Assembly: GCF_001007935.1 (NCBI RefSeq)
Contig: NZ_CP011451.1
Coordinates: 2,480,001-2,544,000, forward strand
Reading direction: 5' to 3'
Length of the DNA: 64,000 bases
DNA from: Nitrosomonas communis
GTDB taxonomy: Bacteria; Pseudomonadota; Gammaproteobacteria; Burkholderiales; Nitrosomonadaceae
Shown: in pieces, positions 36,544 to 44,941 of the stretch
How the letters are laid out: each line of letters opens with the position of its first letter
Numbering within the stretch: the first letter of the stretch is position 1
Notes under the pieces: model-generated
What the model saw: only the letters and a program-made list of their open reading frames with translations
Database searches by the model: none
What the model was told of the DNA's origin: nothing
Made by a program: the position numbers and the translations under genes

Positions 36544-39405
36544 CTATGCTGCTAACGTCTCGTTCAGTTCTTCAATGATTGCATTCAGCTGATCGCCGAA
36601 CAGCTGATACACTTTGCCGAGCCCGCCATGTTGCGTAAATGGTGGCAACTCGAAATCATCTGGCTCGATGCTGAGGTTAGCAGCGATGTGGTCACGGATC
36701 ATTTCGAGCCAGTGGGATTGTTCGCGGGTGAAAGGCTCTGGATTCCGGCCTTCGCCGTAATGACGGCCCTGAGTGGCTACCCAGGCATTAAAGTTGGCGT
36801 TGACACGTTCGGGGAACGGGATGAGTTCGTTGTCCTGGTGCATGGCAAAGCGCACCAGTGAAACCAGATCAGTGAGGATGCGGCGGCCAGAGGCGCCTTT
36901 GACTTTGGATTTTTCCAACGTAGCGTAGGCGTTCCACAGTTGCGATTCGTTCCACAGATACGGCGGCTTTTCAATAGCATCAGCGAGTTCTTTCACGGCC
37001 TCGAAGGTGAGGCGCTGTTTGTAAGGTTTGCTGTAGAGCACCTGCAAGGCGGTGATTTCGTCCTTGTGCGCTTGAATGAATTGCTCGAAGGATTGGACCA
37101 CACCCTTGGCGCGGTCGAGGGCTTCGGGCAAGAAGCCAACGTCGAGGACTTCATCGGCACTGATGATGTCGATGACGACTTCGTTTTTCTTTTTGATCTC
37201 AGTGAGTAGCGCGCGTAGTTCTGGATTGTAGAGTGGCTTTATTGCATCCTGGATGATACGCATACGGGCTTCGTTTATCTTGGCTTCTGGATTCCGGCTT
37301 TCGCCGGAATGACGGCTTGTCTCACCCTTATCTTCTACAGTAAAAAGAGAAGGAACTATGTCAGGATTGAGCGATTGAATAATGTTGTGGGCAAGATCTT
37401 TGAGGCTGTAACCACCATTGAGCTGCCGAATTTTTTGATCATCTTCGGGTTTGAGACGATGTTCCATACGTGCCAGGCGGACAGCGAGCGAGGTCAGCAC
37501 ATCGTCTTCAGTGTTGCCGAAGGCGACGGCCTGTATGAGTTTTTCGAAGCTGACGGTGGGCTTCTGTTCCATCGGGCGCGAGTCGGTCTTGTCCTGCTCG
37601 CAGACGCCGACAGCGTCGACGATGACGAAGTGGTCCTTGGCCTGGGCGTCGGGAGTAACGCTTTGCAGGTCGTCAGGCTTGATGACGCGCACGCCACGAC
37701 CTTTCATCTGCTCGAAGAAAGCGCGGGATTTGACCGCGCGCATGAACATGATGACTTCCACTGCCTTGATATCGGTGCCGGTAGCGATCATATCCACTGT
37801 GACAGCGATGCGTGGCATGGGGCTGGTGCGAAATTCATTGATGAGGTCTTTCGGTTTCGTGCCCCCTGCCCCATAGCTGCGGTAAGTGATCTTCTGGGCA
37901 AAATCGTTACCCTTGCCGAATTCCTCACGCACGATCTCGACGATATTTTCCGCGTGCGCATTATCCTTGGCAAAGATAAGCGTCTTGGGAACCCAGCTGC
38001 GGCCAGGGAAAATTTCGGTGAACAGTTTATCACGATAAGTCTGGATAATGGTGCGGATCTGGTCCGGGGCGACCACATTGCGGTCTAGCTGGTTTGGGTC
38101 GTAGCTGAAATTGTCGTCGAGCTGTTCCCAGCGCTTTTTGCGTGTGTCGCGTTCCATGATCTGCACTGCGTAGCCGGATTCCACCTTCGAACCTTTTTCA
38201 GTGATCTGGGTGCGGATGCGGTAGACGTCATAGTTGACGTTGACGCCGTCGGCCACAGCCATTTCATGATTGTATTCCATCACCAGGTTCTGGTGGAAGA
38301 AACCGAAGGTTTGTTTGCTGGGCGTGGCAGTGAGGCCGATGAGGTAAGCGTCGAAGTACTCCAGCACCTGCGCCCATAGGTTGTAGATGGAACGATGGCA
38401 TTCGTCAGTCACGATAATATCGAAGGTTTCAATCGGGATAGCCGGATTATACTCAATCGGTTCCGGTCGTTTGAACAGGCCACCGAGCTTGTCCACTGAT
38501 TCTTCCTCGAGGTCTTCCGCCAGTTCCTTGCCTTTGAGCATGGCATACATACGCTGGATGGTGCAGATGCATACGCGCGCGGTGGTGTCGATTATATTTG
38601 AATGTAAGCGTTGAACGATGTATTCCTCGGTGAACTTGAAGTTGTTGTAGGGCGAAGCGTATTGCTGGAATTCCTTGAGCGTTTGGTCGCCAAGGTTGCC
38701 GCGGTCGACCAGGAACAGTACCCGCCGGGCGCCAGCGAATTTGATCAGACGGTAGATGAACGAGATAGCAGTAAAGGTTTTGCCAGAACCAGTAGCCATC
38801 TGAATGAGTGCGCGTGGACGATTTTCCTTAAGTGATTGTTCCAGATTCTGGATGGCTTTGATCTGGGCAGGCCACAGCCCTTCTTCCCTGAGCAGTGGCA
38901 TCTGTTGCAGGCAAGCAAGAAAAGTGCTGCCCGTTTGATAATACTGCGGCAGGCTCTGCTGTACAGTGTGTGCTGGTGGATTAGGTGGATTGTTCAGCCA
39001 TTCCGCTAGCAGTCCAGGTGTATGGAATGCAAATACTGACCTCGAACGTGGAGCGGGATCAAGGCCATTGGTAAAGCGGTTTTCATTTCCCGTCGATTGA
39101 TACGAGAACGGCAGTGGATTGCTCCAGCGTGGCAGACCATCCGGCAAACCTTGCGTGTATTTGTCCGATTGCGTTTCAACGCCGGTGAGAGTTACGCCTG
39201 CTTTCTTGGCTTCGATTACCCCTACTGCTTTACCATCGATATACAGCAGATAATCTGCAAAACCATATCCAGTTTTCAGTGGAAATTCGCGAATGGCTAA
39301 GCCGCGTACGGCATGGATATTAACTTTTTCTGCATCGCACACCAACCAGCCTGCTGCCGTCAGCAGACGATCGATATTCTCCCTTGCGTGTTGTTCCAGT
39401 GACAA
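36544..39405 (-). CDS. hsdR: Type I restriction endonuclease subunit HsdR
   Basis: HsdR translocates and cuts DNA that lacks methylation. The 953-residue protein has an N-terminal PD-(D/E)XK nuclease (GYGFADYLLY, GVIEAKKAGV), an SF2 translocase (MATGSGKTFTAISF; IVTDECHRSIYNLW; GLTATPSKQ; MKGRGVRVI) and a C-terminal helical domain that docks on HsdM. Two REP-like sequences are read in frame, at about residues 698-706 and 880-889. The start is TTG 39405, without Shine-Dalgarno, and a TATAAT -10 box (39419-39414) lies so close that the message could be nearly leaderless. It is the first gene of the island. Confidence 0.94.
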   Translation of the reverse strand: MSLEQHARENIDRLLTAAGWLVCDAEKVNIHAVRGLAIREFPLKTGYGFADYLLYIDGKAVGVIEAKKAGVTLTGVETQSDKYTQGLPDGLPRWSNPLPFSYQSTGNENRFTNGLDPAPRSRSVFAFHTPGLLAEWLNNPPNPPAHTVQQSLPQYYQTGSTFLACLQQMPLLREEGLWPAQIKAIQNLEQSLKENRPRALIQMATGSGKTFTAISFIYRLIKFAGARRVLFLVDRGNLGDQTLKEFQQYASPYNNFKFTEEYIVQRLHSNIIDTTARVCICTIQRMYAMLKGKELAEDLEEESVDKLGGLFKRPEPIEYNPAIPIETFDIIVTDECHRSIYNLWAQVLEYFDAYLIGLTATPSKQTFGFFHQNLVMEYNHEMAVADGVNVNYDVYRIRTQITEKGSKVESGYAVQIMERDTRKKRWEQLDDNFSYDPNQLDRNVVAPDQIRTIIQTYRDKLFTEIFPGRSWVPKTLIFAKDNAHAENIVEIVREEFGKGNDFAQKITYRSYGAGGTKPKDLINEFRTSPMPRIAVTVDMIATGTDIKAVEVIMFMRAVKSRAFFEQMKGRGVRVIKPDDLQSVTPDAQAKDHFVIVDAVGVCEQDKTDSRPMEQKPTVSFEKLIQAVAFGNTEDDVLTSLAVRLARMEHRLKPEDDQKIRQLNGGYSLKDLAHNIIQSLNPDIVPSLFTVEDKGETSRHSGESRNPEAKINEARMRIIQDAIKPLYNPELRALLTEIKKKNEVVIDIISADEVLDVGFLPEALDRAKGVVQSFEQFIQAHKDEITALQVLYSKPYKQRLTFEAVKELADAIEKPPYLWNESQLWNAYATLEKSKVKGASGRRILTDLVSLVRFAMHQDNELIPFPERVNANFNAWVATQGRHYGEGRNPEPFTREQSHWLEMIRDHIAANLSIEPDDFELPPFTQHGGLGKVYQLFGDQLNAIIEELNETLAA
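36739..36765. repeat. Degenerate REP-like palindrome inside hsdR
   Basis: TGGATTCCGGCCTTCGCCGTAATGACG differs from the copy at 37288-37314 by two bases. It is read in hsdR as RHYGEGRNPE. One arm base change (GGAAT to GTAAT) weakens the palindrome, suggesting an older insertion. Confidence 0.65.
37288..37314. repeat. REP-like palindrome inside hsdR
   Basis: TGGATTCCGGC pairs with GCCGGAAT plus GACG around a short loop. It is the reverse complement of the hsdM copy at 30661-30689. Translated, it gives RHSGESRNPE, the typical protein signature of such repeats when they sit in genes. Confidence 0.75.
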
Positions 39406-39495
39406 TTTTTATTATTATATGGTAAGTATATCATCAAGTCATGAGCGGCAAGACAATAGCATAAAAAGCTGTCACTCAGCTAGTCTTTCTACAAT

Positions 39496-42400
39496 TTACT
39501 CGCGCACTGTTTCCCAGAACTTCTGCAGGCGTTTGACGGATACCGGGTAAGGCGTTTTCAATTCCTGAGCAAACAGGGAAATGCGCAGCTCTTCGATCTG
39601 CCAGCGGAATTCGGTCAGATTGGGGTCGCTGATACCTGCCTTGCGATGTTTTTCCAGGCGCTGCAGGTATTGATTCCATAATGCCGCGATACTGACGGCA
39701 TGCTGGCCGTCGCGTGAGGGGTTGCTGGCGTATTTATCGAGGCGCAAGACCATGCCTTTCAGATAACGTGTCAGATGCGGCAGTCGCTCCCAGTTGGTTG
39801 CATGTAGAAAGCCGGGATAAATCAGGTGATTGAGTTGATCGGTCAGTTCAGTCTTGAGGCGAGGATTGCTGATCGTGCTGGCAGCCAAACGTTGTTTCAG
39901 CGTCTGGTATTCCTGTGCGATATCCTGGATGAGTCGGGCGACAGCATCAGTTACGGGACTGAGGCGTAACCGCGCACGCTGTTTCTGGGCGTTAAATTCG
40001 CTTTCGCTACGTGGCAGTTGGTCATCACCGATGAAGGCGCGGTCGCTGATGGCAGCGAGCATGTCGCGTTTGAGCGTTTCCGGATCGATCAGGGTGCTCA
40101 ACTGCATAATCGCCTGTTTATGCCCCGGCAGGTTTTTCTCAAGCTGCTTCATCCTGTCTTTAAGTTCGAAGCTCAATAATCGCCGCACTCCTGCCCGCAT
40201 GTTGCTTGCGGCAGCGTCACGAGTATCGAACAGGCGTATGGCGACATGATCGGTCTGATCGACCAGGGCGGGATAGCCGGTAATTTGTTTGCCTGCGCGC
40301 GTGAAGGTGATCTCTTCGGGCAGATCACCAAAATCCCAGCGCGTGAGCTGATCGCGCTCGATACTGATTTGCTCGGCTGTGTCTGACTGGGCAAAGGTCA
40401 ACTGTGCGGCTTGCCCCAATTGCGCCTGCAATTCTGTGAGATTGCGGCTCATGGCGAGCTCCTTTCCGGCATCATCGATGACTTTGTAATTCATCTGCAA
40501 ATGCAGCGGTAAAGGTTTGTCGTCCCAACTGTCGAGCGGCACTTTAATACCTGTTTGGCTTTGGATAAAGCGGGCCAGCGCTTCTGACAGCAGCATGGGT
40601 TCTGCTGGTTCCTGCTGCTCCAGAAAACGGGTGACATAGTCGGGCACGGGTACCAGATTGCGCCTGATCTGCTTGGGCAGCGATTTGAAATACCAGGTTA
40701 TTTTTTCCCGTACCAGTCCCGGTACGAGCCAGTCAAACTGCGCTATAGTTAACTTGTTGAGAAAAGGCAGCGGTATGGTGATGGTCACGCCATCCAGTAC
40801 GTGTCCTGGTTCAAATCGATAGTTTAAGGGGAATGCGTGGCCATCAATATTAAGCGTTTCAGGGAATTGCACTTCGGTAATGCTGCCTGCTGCATGGCGC
40901 ATGAGGTAATCACGCGTTAGATAAAGCAGCTGCGGATTGGTTTGTTCCGCCTGCTTGCGCCATTTTTCAAAAGCTGCCCCGCCATAGATGTCTGCCGGAA
41001 TAATGGCATCGTAAAACGCAAAAATTTCCTGCTCATCAACCAGCACATCCTGCCGGCGTGCCTTGTGCTCGAGTTCTTCGATGGTTTCAATCAGCTTGCG
41101 GTTGTGCTCGAAGAATGGCGCTTTGGTTGCGTATTCCCCTGCGACCAAGGCATTGCGGATAAAGATCTCGCGTGCTTCCTTGGGATTGATCCGACCATAC
41201 GCCACGCGCCGTTTCGGCACAATCGTCAAGCCATAGAGTGTGACACGCTCATAAGCGGCGACTTGGGCAGGCTGCTTTTCCCAATGAGGATCAAAATAAT
41301 GTTTTTTACAGAGCCTGCCAGCGATGTTTTCCAGCCAGGAGGGATCGATGGCGGCCACGCAGCGGGCATATAATTTGGCGGTTTCAGTCAGCTCCGCCGC
41401 AACGATCCATTTGGGTTTGGCTTTTTTCAGTGATGAGCCCGGAAAAATCGAGAATTTGATACCGCGCGCGCCGAGGTATTCGCCTTCGCTTTCAGATTTG
41501 AAGCCAATATTACCGAGCAGTCCTGCCAGCAAGGCGCGGTGGATTTCATCATAATTTGCCGGTACCTGATTCGGTTTGAATCCCAGTTCCATCACCAGAG
41601 TATGCAATTGCCCGTGAATTTCACGCCATTCACGCATGCGCCGATGCGAAATGAAATGCTCCTGGCACTGGGCGATCAGTTTTTTGTTGGATTTTTTATG
41701 CTTGAGCTGCTCATCAAAAAATTCCCATAGCTTCAAGAAACTCAGAAAATCCGAGCGCTCATCACGAAAAGGTTCATGCGCGCGGTCGGCTGCTTCCTGC
41801 TTTTCGAACGGCCGGTCGCGCGGGTCTTGCAGGCTGAGGGCGGATGCGATGATCAGTATCTCGCTCAGACAGTTCTCCTGTTTTGCCGCCAAAATCATGC
41901 GCGCAATTTTCGGGTCGATTGGAAATTTGGCCAGGCGCCAGCCGATCGCGGTCAGTGCATTGTTGTCATCGACTGCGCCCAGTTCAGTCAGCAGTTGATA
42001 ACCATCCGCGATCATGCGTGGTAGCGGTGGCTGAATAAATGGAAAGTTTTCCACATCGCCGATCTTGAGCGATTTCATGCGCAAAATCACAGCCGCGAGC
42101 GATGAACGCAGAATTTCCGGGTCGGTAAACTCGGGACGCGCGCGATAATCTTCTTCCCCATACAGACGCACGCAGATGCCACTCATCACCCGCCCGCAGC
42201 GCCCGGCTCGCTGATTAGCGGAAGCCTGGGAAATCTTTTCGATCAACAGCTGCTCGACTTTATTGCGGTAACTGTAACGGTTAACGCGCGCCAGACCCGT
42301 ATCGATCACATAACGGATGCCTGGCACCGTTAGGGAGGTCTCCGCTACATTGGTAGCCAGTACGATGCGCCGCATGTTACCGGGCTTGAACACGCGTTCC

Positions 42401-43257
42401 TGCTCAGCAAATGATAAGCGTGCAAACAATGGCAGGATTTCCACCCCTGCCCCGCCGCCCGGACGGCTAAAAGCATGTTTGCGCAAGGATTCAGCGGTTT
42501 CTCTGATTTCCCGTTCACCCGGCAGAAAGATCAGGGTATCGCCCGGCCCTACCCGCATCAGCTCATCGACTGCATCGATAATCGCCTGTTGCAAGTCCAC
42601 CTCTTCCTCATCTTCAGAAGCCAACGGACGATAGCGTACTTCCACCGGATACAGCCGGCCGGATACTTCGATCACCGGCGCATTATGAAAATGCCGGGAA
42701 AAACGTTCTGCGTCGATAGTGGCAGAAGTCACAATCAGCTTCAGATCAGGCCGTTTTACCAGTATCTGCTTGAGATAGCCCAGCAGGAAATCGATATTGA
42801 GGCTGCGCTCATGCGCTTCATCGATGATAATAGTGTCATAAGCGCGTAACAGCGGATCACCTTGCGTTTCTGCCAACAGAATACCGTCTGTCATCAGTTT
42901 GATATAAGTATCCTTGCTGACACTGTCGGAAAAGCGCACTTTATAACCTACCGCATGACCAAGCGGGCTATTCAGCTCGGAAGCAATTCGCATCGCTACC
43001 GTGCGGGCGGCAATGCGGCGCGGCTGGGTATGCCCGATCAGCCCGGCTACCCCACGCCCAAGCTCGAGGCAGATTTTGGGTAATTGGGTGGTCTTGCCTG
43101 AACCGGTCTCACCACACACAATGACCACCTGATTCGCCTCAATGGCGTGTGCGATTTCTTCGCGCTTGCCAACGACAGGCAACTCTTCTGGATAGGTGGG
43201 TTTGGGCAGATTGGCTAGACGCCGATCCAGCTCAGTGACAGCAAGTGGTAATTTCAT
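39496..43257 (-). CDS. hrpA: ATP-dependent RNA helicase HrpA
   Basis: HrpA is a large DEAH-box helicase involved in mRNA processing and rescue of stalled ribosomes. The protein of about 1253 residues shows GETGSGKTTQLPKI (motif I), DEAH in IIIDEAHERSLN, SAT, TNVAETSLT, QRAGRCGR (motif VI), the helicase-associated domains, and the long DUF3418 C-terminal domain, matching full-length HrpA. MKLPLAVTEL from 43257 fits the family start. A frame extension to 43290 would run into the tandem duplication. It stands alone between hsdR and the thioesterase gene. Confidence 0.95.
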   Translation of the reverse strand: MKLPLAVTELDRRLANLPKPTYPEELPVVGKREEIAHAIEANQVVIVCGETGSGKTTQLPKICLELGRGVAGLIGHTQPRRIAARTVAMRIASELNSPLGHAVGYKVRFSDSVSKDTYIKLMTDGILLAETQGDPLLRAYDTIIIDEAHERSLNIDFLLGYLKQILVKRPDLKLIVTSATIDAERFSRHFHNAPVIEVSGRLYPVEVRYRPLASEDEEEVDLQQAIIDAVDELMRVGPGDTLIFLPGEREIRETAESLRKHAFSRPGGGAGVEILPLFARLSFAEQERVFKPGNMRRIVLATNVAETSLTVPGIRYVIDTGLARVNRYSYRNKVEQLLIEKISQASANQRAGRCGRVMSGICVRLYGEEDYRARPEFTDPEILRSSLAAVILRMKSLKIGDVENFPFIQPPLPRMIADGYQLLTELGAVDDNNALTAIGWRLAKFPIDPKIARMILAAKQENCLSEILIIASALSLQDPRDRPFEKQEAADRAHEPFRDERSDFLSFLKLWEFFDEQLKHKKSNKKLIAQCQEHFISHRRMREWREIHGQLHTLVMELGFKPNQVPANYDEIHRALLAGLLGNIGFKSESEGEYLGARGIKFSIFPGSSLKKAKPKWIVAAELTETAKLYARCVAAIDPSWLENIAGRLCKKHYFDPHWEKQPAQVAAYERVTLYGLTIVPKRRVAYGRINPKEAREIFIRNALVAGEYATKAPFFEHNRKLIETIEELEHKARRQDVLVDEQEIFAFYDAIIPADIYGGAAFEKWRKQAEQTNPQLLYLTRDYLMRHAAGSITEVQFPETLNIDGHAFPLNYRFEPGHVLDGVTITIPLPFLNKLTIAQFDWLVPGLVREKITWYFKSLPKQIRRNLVPVPDYVTRFLEQQEPAEPMLLSEALARFIQSQTGIKVPLDSWDDKPLPLHLQMNYKVIDDAGKELAMSRNLTELQAQLGQAAQLTFAQSDTAEQISIERDQLTRWDFGDLPEEITFTRAGKQITGYPALVDQTDHVAIRLFDTRDAAASNMRAGVRRLLSFELKDRMKQLEKNLPGHKQAIMQLSTLIDPETLKRDMLAAISDRAFIGDDQLPRSESEFNAQKQRARLRLSPVTDAVARLIQDIAQEYQTLKQRLAASTISNPRLKTELTDQLNHLIYPGFLHATNWERLPHLTRYLKGMVLRLDKYASNPSRDGQHAVSIAALWNQYLQRLEKHRKAGISDPNLTEFRWQIEELRISLFAQELKTPYPVSVKRLQKFWETVRE

Positions 43258-43291
43258 GAAAAACTTAATGACAGAAACTTTATGACACAAC

Positions 43292-43483
43292 TAAAGACAC
43301 AACGAAGGCAAGCATTAACAATCAGCTTGCCGAATTAAAGAATTAGACAGTTAACAGCCATTACGATTCTCTGCTTACGATGACCGTTAAAGACACAACG
43401 AAGGCAAGCATTAACAATCAGCTTGCCGAATTAAAGAATTAGACAGTTAACAGCCATTACGATTCTCTGCTTACGATGACCGT
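43292..43483. repeat. Perfect 96-bp tandem duplication with hairpins
   Basis: Positions 43292-43387 are repeated at 43388-43483 without an obvious difference. The right copy includes the last codons and stop of the thioesterase gene; the left copy is a displaced duplicate. Each copy holds a hairpin, GGCAAGC with GCTTGCC (43307-43331 and 43403-43427), which could act as a weak terminator for the thioesterase gene on the minus strand. Confidence 0.9.
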
Positions 43484-43933
43484 TTCTTTTTGATTACTCA
43501 ATGTGCCCTGTTCAATAATTGCTACGGTCAATCTGGAAATCGCTACACGCTTGCCAGTGGCTTCTTCGGTGATATCCGTCTGCCAGACCTGAGTGCGACG
43601 ACCGATATGCAGCGGGGTACATACCCCGATGACATTGCCCTTCGTGACCGCTCGGATATGATTGGCATTGATATCAAGCCCAACTGCGCGATATTTCTCC
43701 GGATCGATCGTCATCCAGGCTGAGACACTGCCTAATGTTTCTGACAAGACGCAGCTTGCACCACCATGCAAAATCCCAAACGGTTGGGTTGTCCTTTTAT
43801 CCACCGGCATCCTAGCTGTTAGAAAATCAGGGCCAATTTCGGCAAAACGGATGCCGATATGCGCACCCATATTAGCGTTGCGCAGCCCTTCCAGATAATC
43901 GAGTGTGTAATCCTTGAACCAAATCATGCTCAC
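43457..43933 (-). CDS. Hotdog-fold acyl-CoA thioesterase (PaaI/YdiI-like)
   Basis: The 158-residue protein belongs to the PaaI/YdiI thioesterases. It has the active-site segment TTQPFGILHGGASCVLSETL, where the Glu is the expected catalytic residue, plus GLDINANHIRAV and IGRRTQVWQTDI. Substrates may be aryl- or acyl-CoA such as 1,4-dihydroxy-2-naphthoyl-CoA; the real one is unknown. GTG 43933 is favoured because AAAGGA lies 6 nt upstream; ATG two codons later is also possible. The gene's end lies within the 96-bp tandem duplication. Confidence 0.88.
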   Translation of the reverse strand: MSMIWFKDYTLDYLEGLRNANMGAHIGIRFAEIGPDFLTARMPVDKRTTQPFGILHGGASCVLSETLGSVSAWMTIDPEKYRAVGLDINANHIRAVTKGNVIGVCTPLHIGRRTQVWQTDITEEATGKRVAISRLTVAIIEQGTLSNQKETVIVSRES

Positions 43934-44123
43934 TGGTTTTCCTTTATTGATTGATCGTTTAAAAATTTAAAAGCGTTCTATACCGCAACTCTGCTAAACC
44001 GAATATTATAAAGGCAATGATCAAATCGACAGGTCACTTTGTTATAGCCCTGCTTTTCAGGTTGGCATGAGAATCTCTGAGCAGCCTGTTACAACTAAGA
44101 CAAATCATTCAGGAGCGAGCGAT

Positions 44124-44864
44124 ATGATGGAAGGTACGATTTTCATCGGAACATCCGGCTGGTCATACTCTCACTGGCGAGACCTATTCTACCCGCCGGG
44201 TTTTTCCCAGAAAGAATGGCTGTACTATTATGCAAAATACTTTAAAACTGTCGAGATCAATAATTCGTTCTATCAATTGCCTGATAAAAAAACATTGCTG
44301 CGATGGTATGACATAGTCCCTAAAGACTTTATCTTTACCGTCAAAGCCAACCGTTACATCACTCACATACAAAGACTAAACGATCTGGAGCAAAGTACGT
44401 ATACTTTCCTGGAACGAATACGCATCCTGGAAGATAAACTAGGGCCCATTTTGTTCCAGCTCCCGCCTCGCTGGCATTTCAATCCCGAGCGCTTGTCTGC
44501 TTTTCTGGAGACGCTCAGCAATGATTTCAGATATGTCTTTGAATTTCGCGACCCTAGCTGGCATAACGCACAAACTTATCAACTGCTCTCAATGCACAAG
44601 ACAGCTTTCTGCATCTTTGATCTGGATGGTTTTCTTTCACCCAGGGAAGTGACCACTGATTTTATTTATGTGCGACTGCATGGCCCAAACGGTCCTTATG
44701 AGGGCAGTTATAGCAAATGTTCTTTATCTGACTGGGCAGCTACTTTTGCTAACTGGTCAGCGCGCGGTCATACCGTCTATTGCTATTTTGATAATACCAA
44801 AAGCGGTTATGCCGCTGTACAAAATGCGCTAACCTTACAAACTATGCTGCATAGAACCGAATAA
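44124..44864 (+). CDS. DUF72 family protein
   Basis: The 246-residue protein has the DUF72 TIM-barrel pattern: FIGTSGWSYSHWRDLFYP at the N-terminus, TVEINNSFYQLP, FTVKANRYITHI, LGPILFQLPPRW, FEFRDPSW, YVRLHGPNGPYEGSYS and a late YCYFDNTKSGYA. The function is uncertain; the family is sometimes linked to nuclease or lyase activity. ATG 44124 is chosen because AGGAG lies 8 nt upstream; an earlier ATG at 44067 has no such site. It precedes dinB by 77 nt, with a dispersed-repeat fragment between them. Confidence 0.9.
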   Translation: MMEGTIFIGTSGWSYSHWRDLFYPPGFSQKEWLYYYAKYFKTVEINNSFYQLPDKKTLLRWYDIVPKDFIFTVKANRYITHIQRLNDLEQSTYTFLERIRILEDKLGPILFQLPPRWHFNPERLSAFLETLSNDFRYVFEFRDPSWHNAQTYQLLSMHKTAFCIFDLDGFLSPREVTTDFIYVRLHGPNGPYEGSYSKCSLSDWAATFANWSARGHTVYCYFDNTKSGYAAVQNALTLQTMLHRTE

Positions 44865-44878
44865 TTGCAACCAGGGTG

Positions 44879-44930
44879 AATTCCATTGCCAAAGCAAACC
44901 TGACGCGAAGGCGAGCCGCAGACATTAATA
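44879..44930 (+). repeat. Dispersed repeat, partial copy C
   Basis: The sequence from ATTCCATTGCCAAAGC through TGACGCGAAGGCGAGCCGCA and GACATTAAT matches the 5' half of copies A and B. The 3' half is missing, replaced by the dinB start region. The truncation suggests an older insertion or a deletion at the dinB boundary. Confidence 0.55.
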
Positions 44931-44941
44931 GCTGATAAACA

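Noticed and set aside
43258-43290. Longer N-terminus for hrpA from 43290
   Set aside because: The extra 11 codons reach the duplication boundary and do not match the family start; MKLPLAVTEL is the usual beginning.
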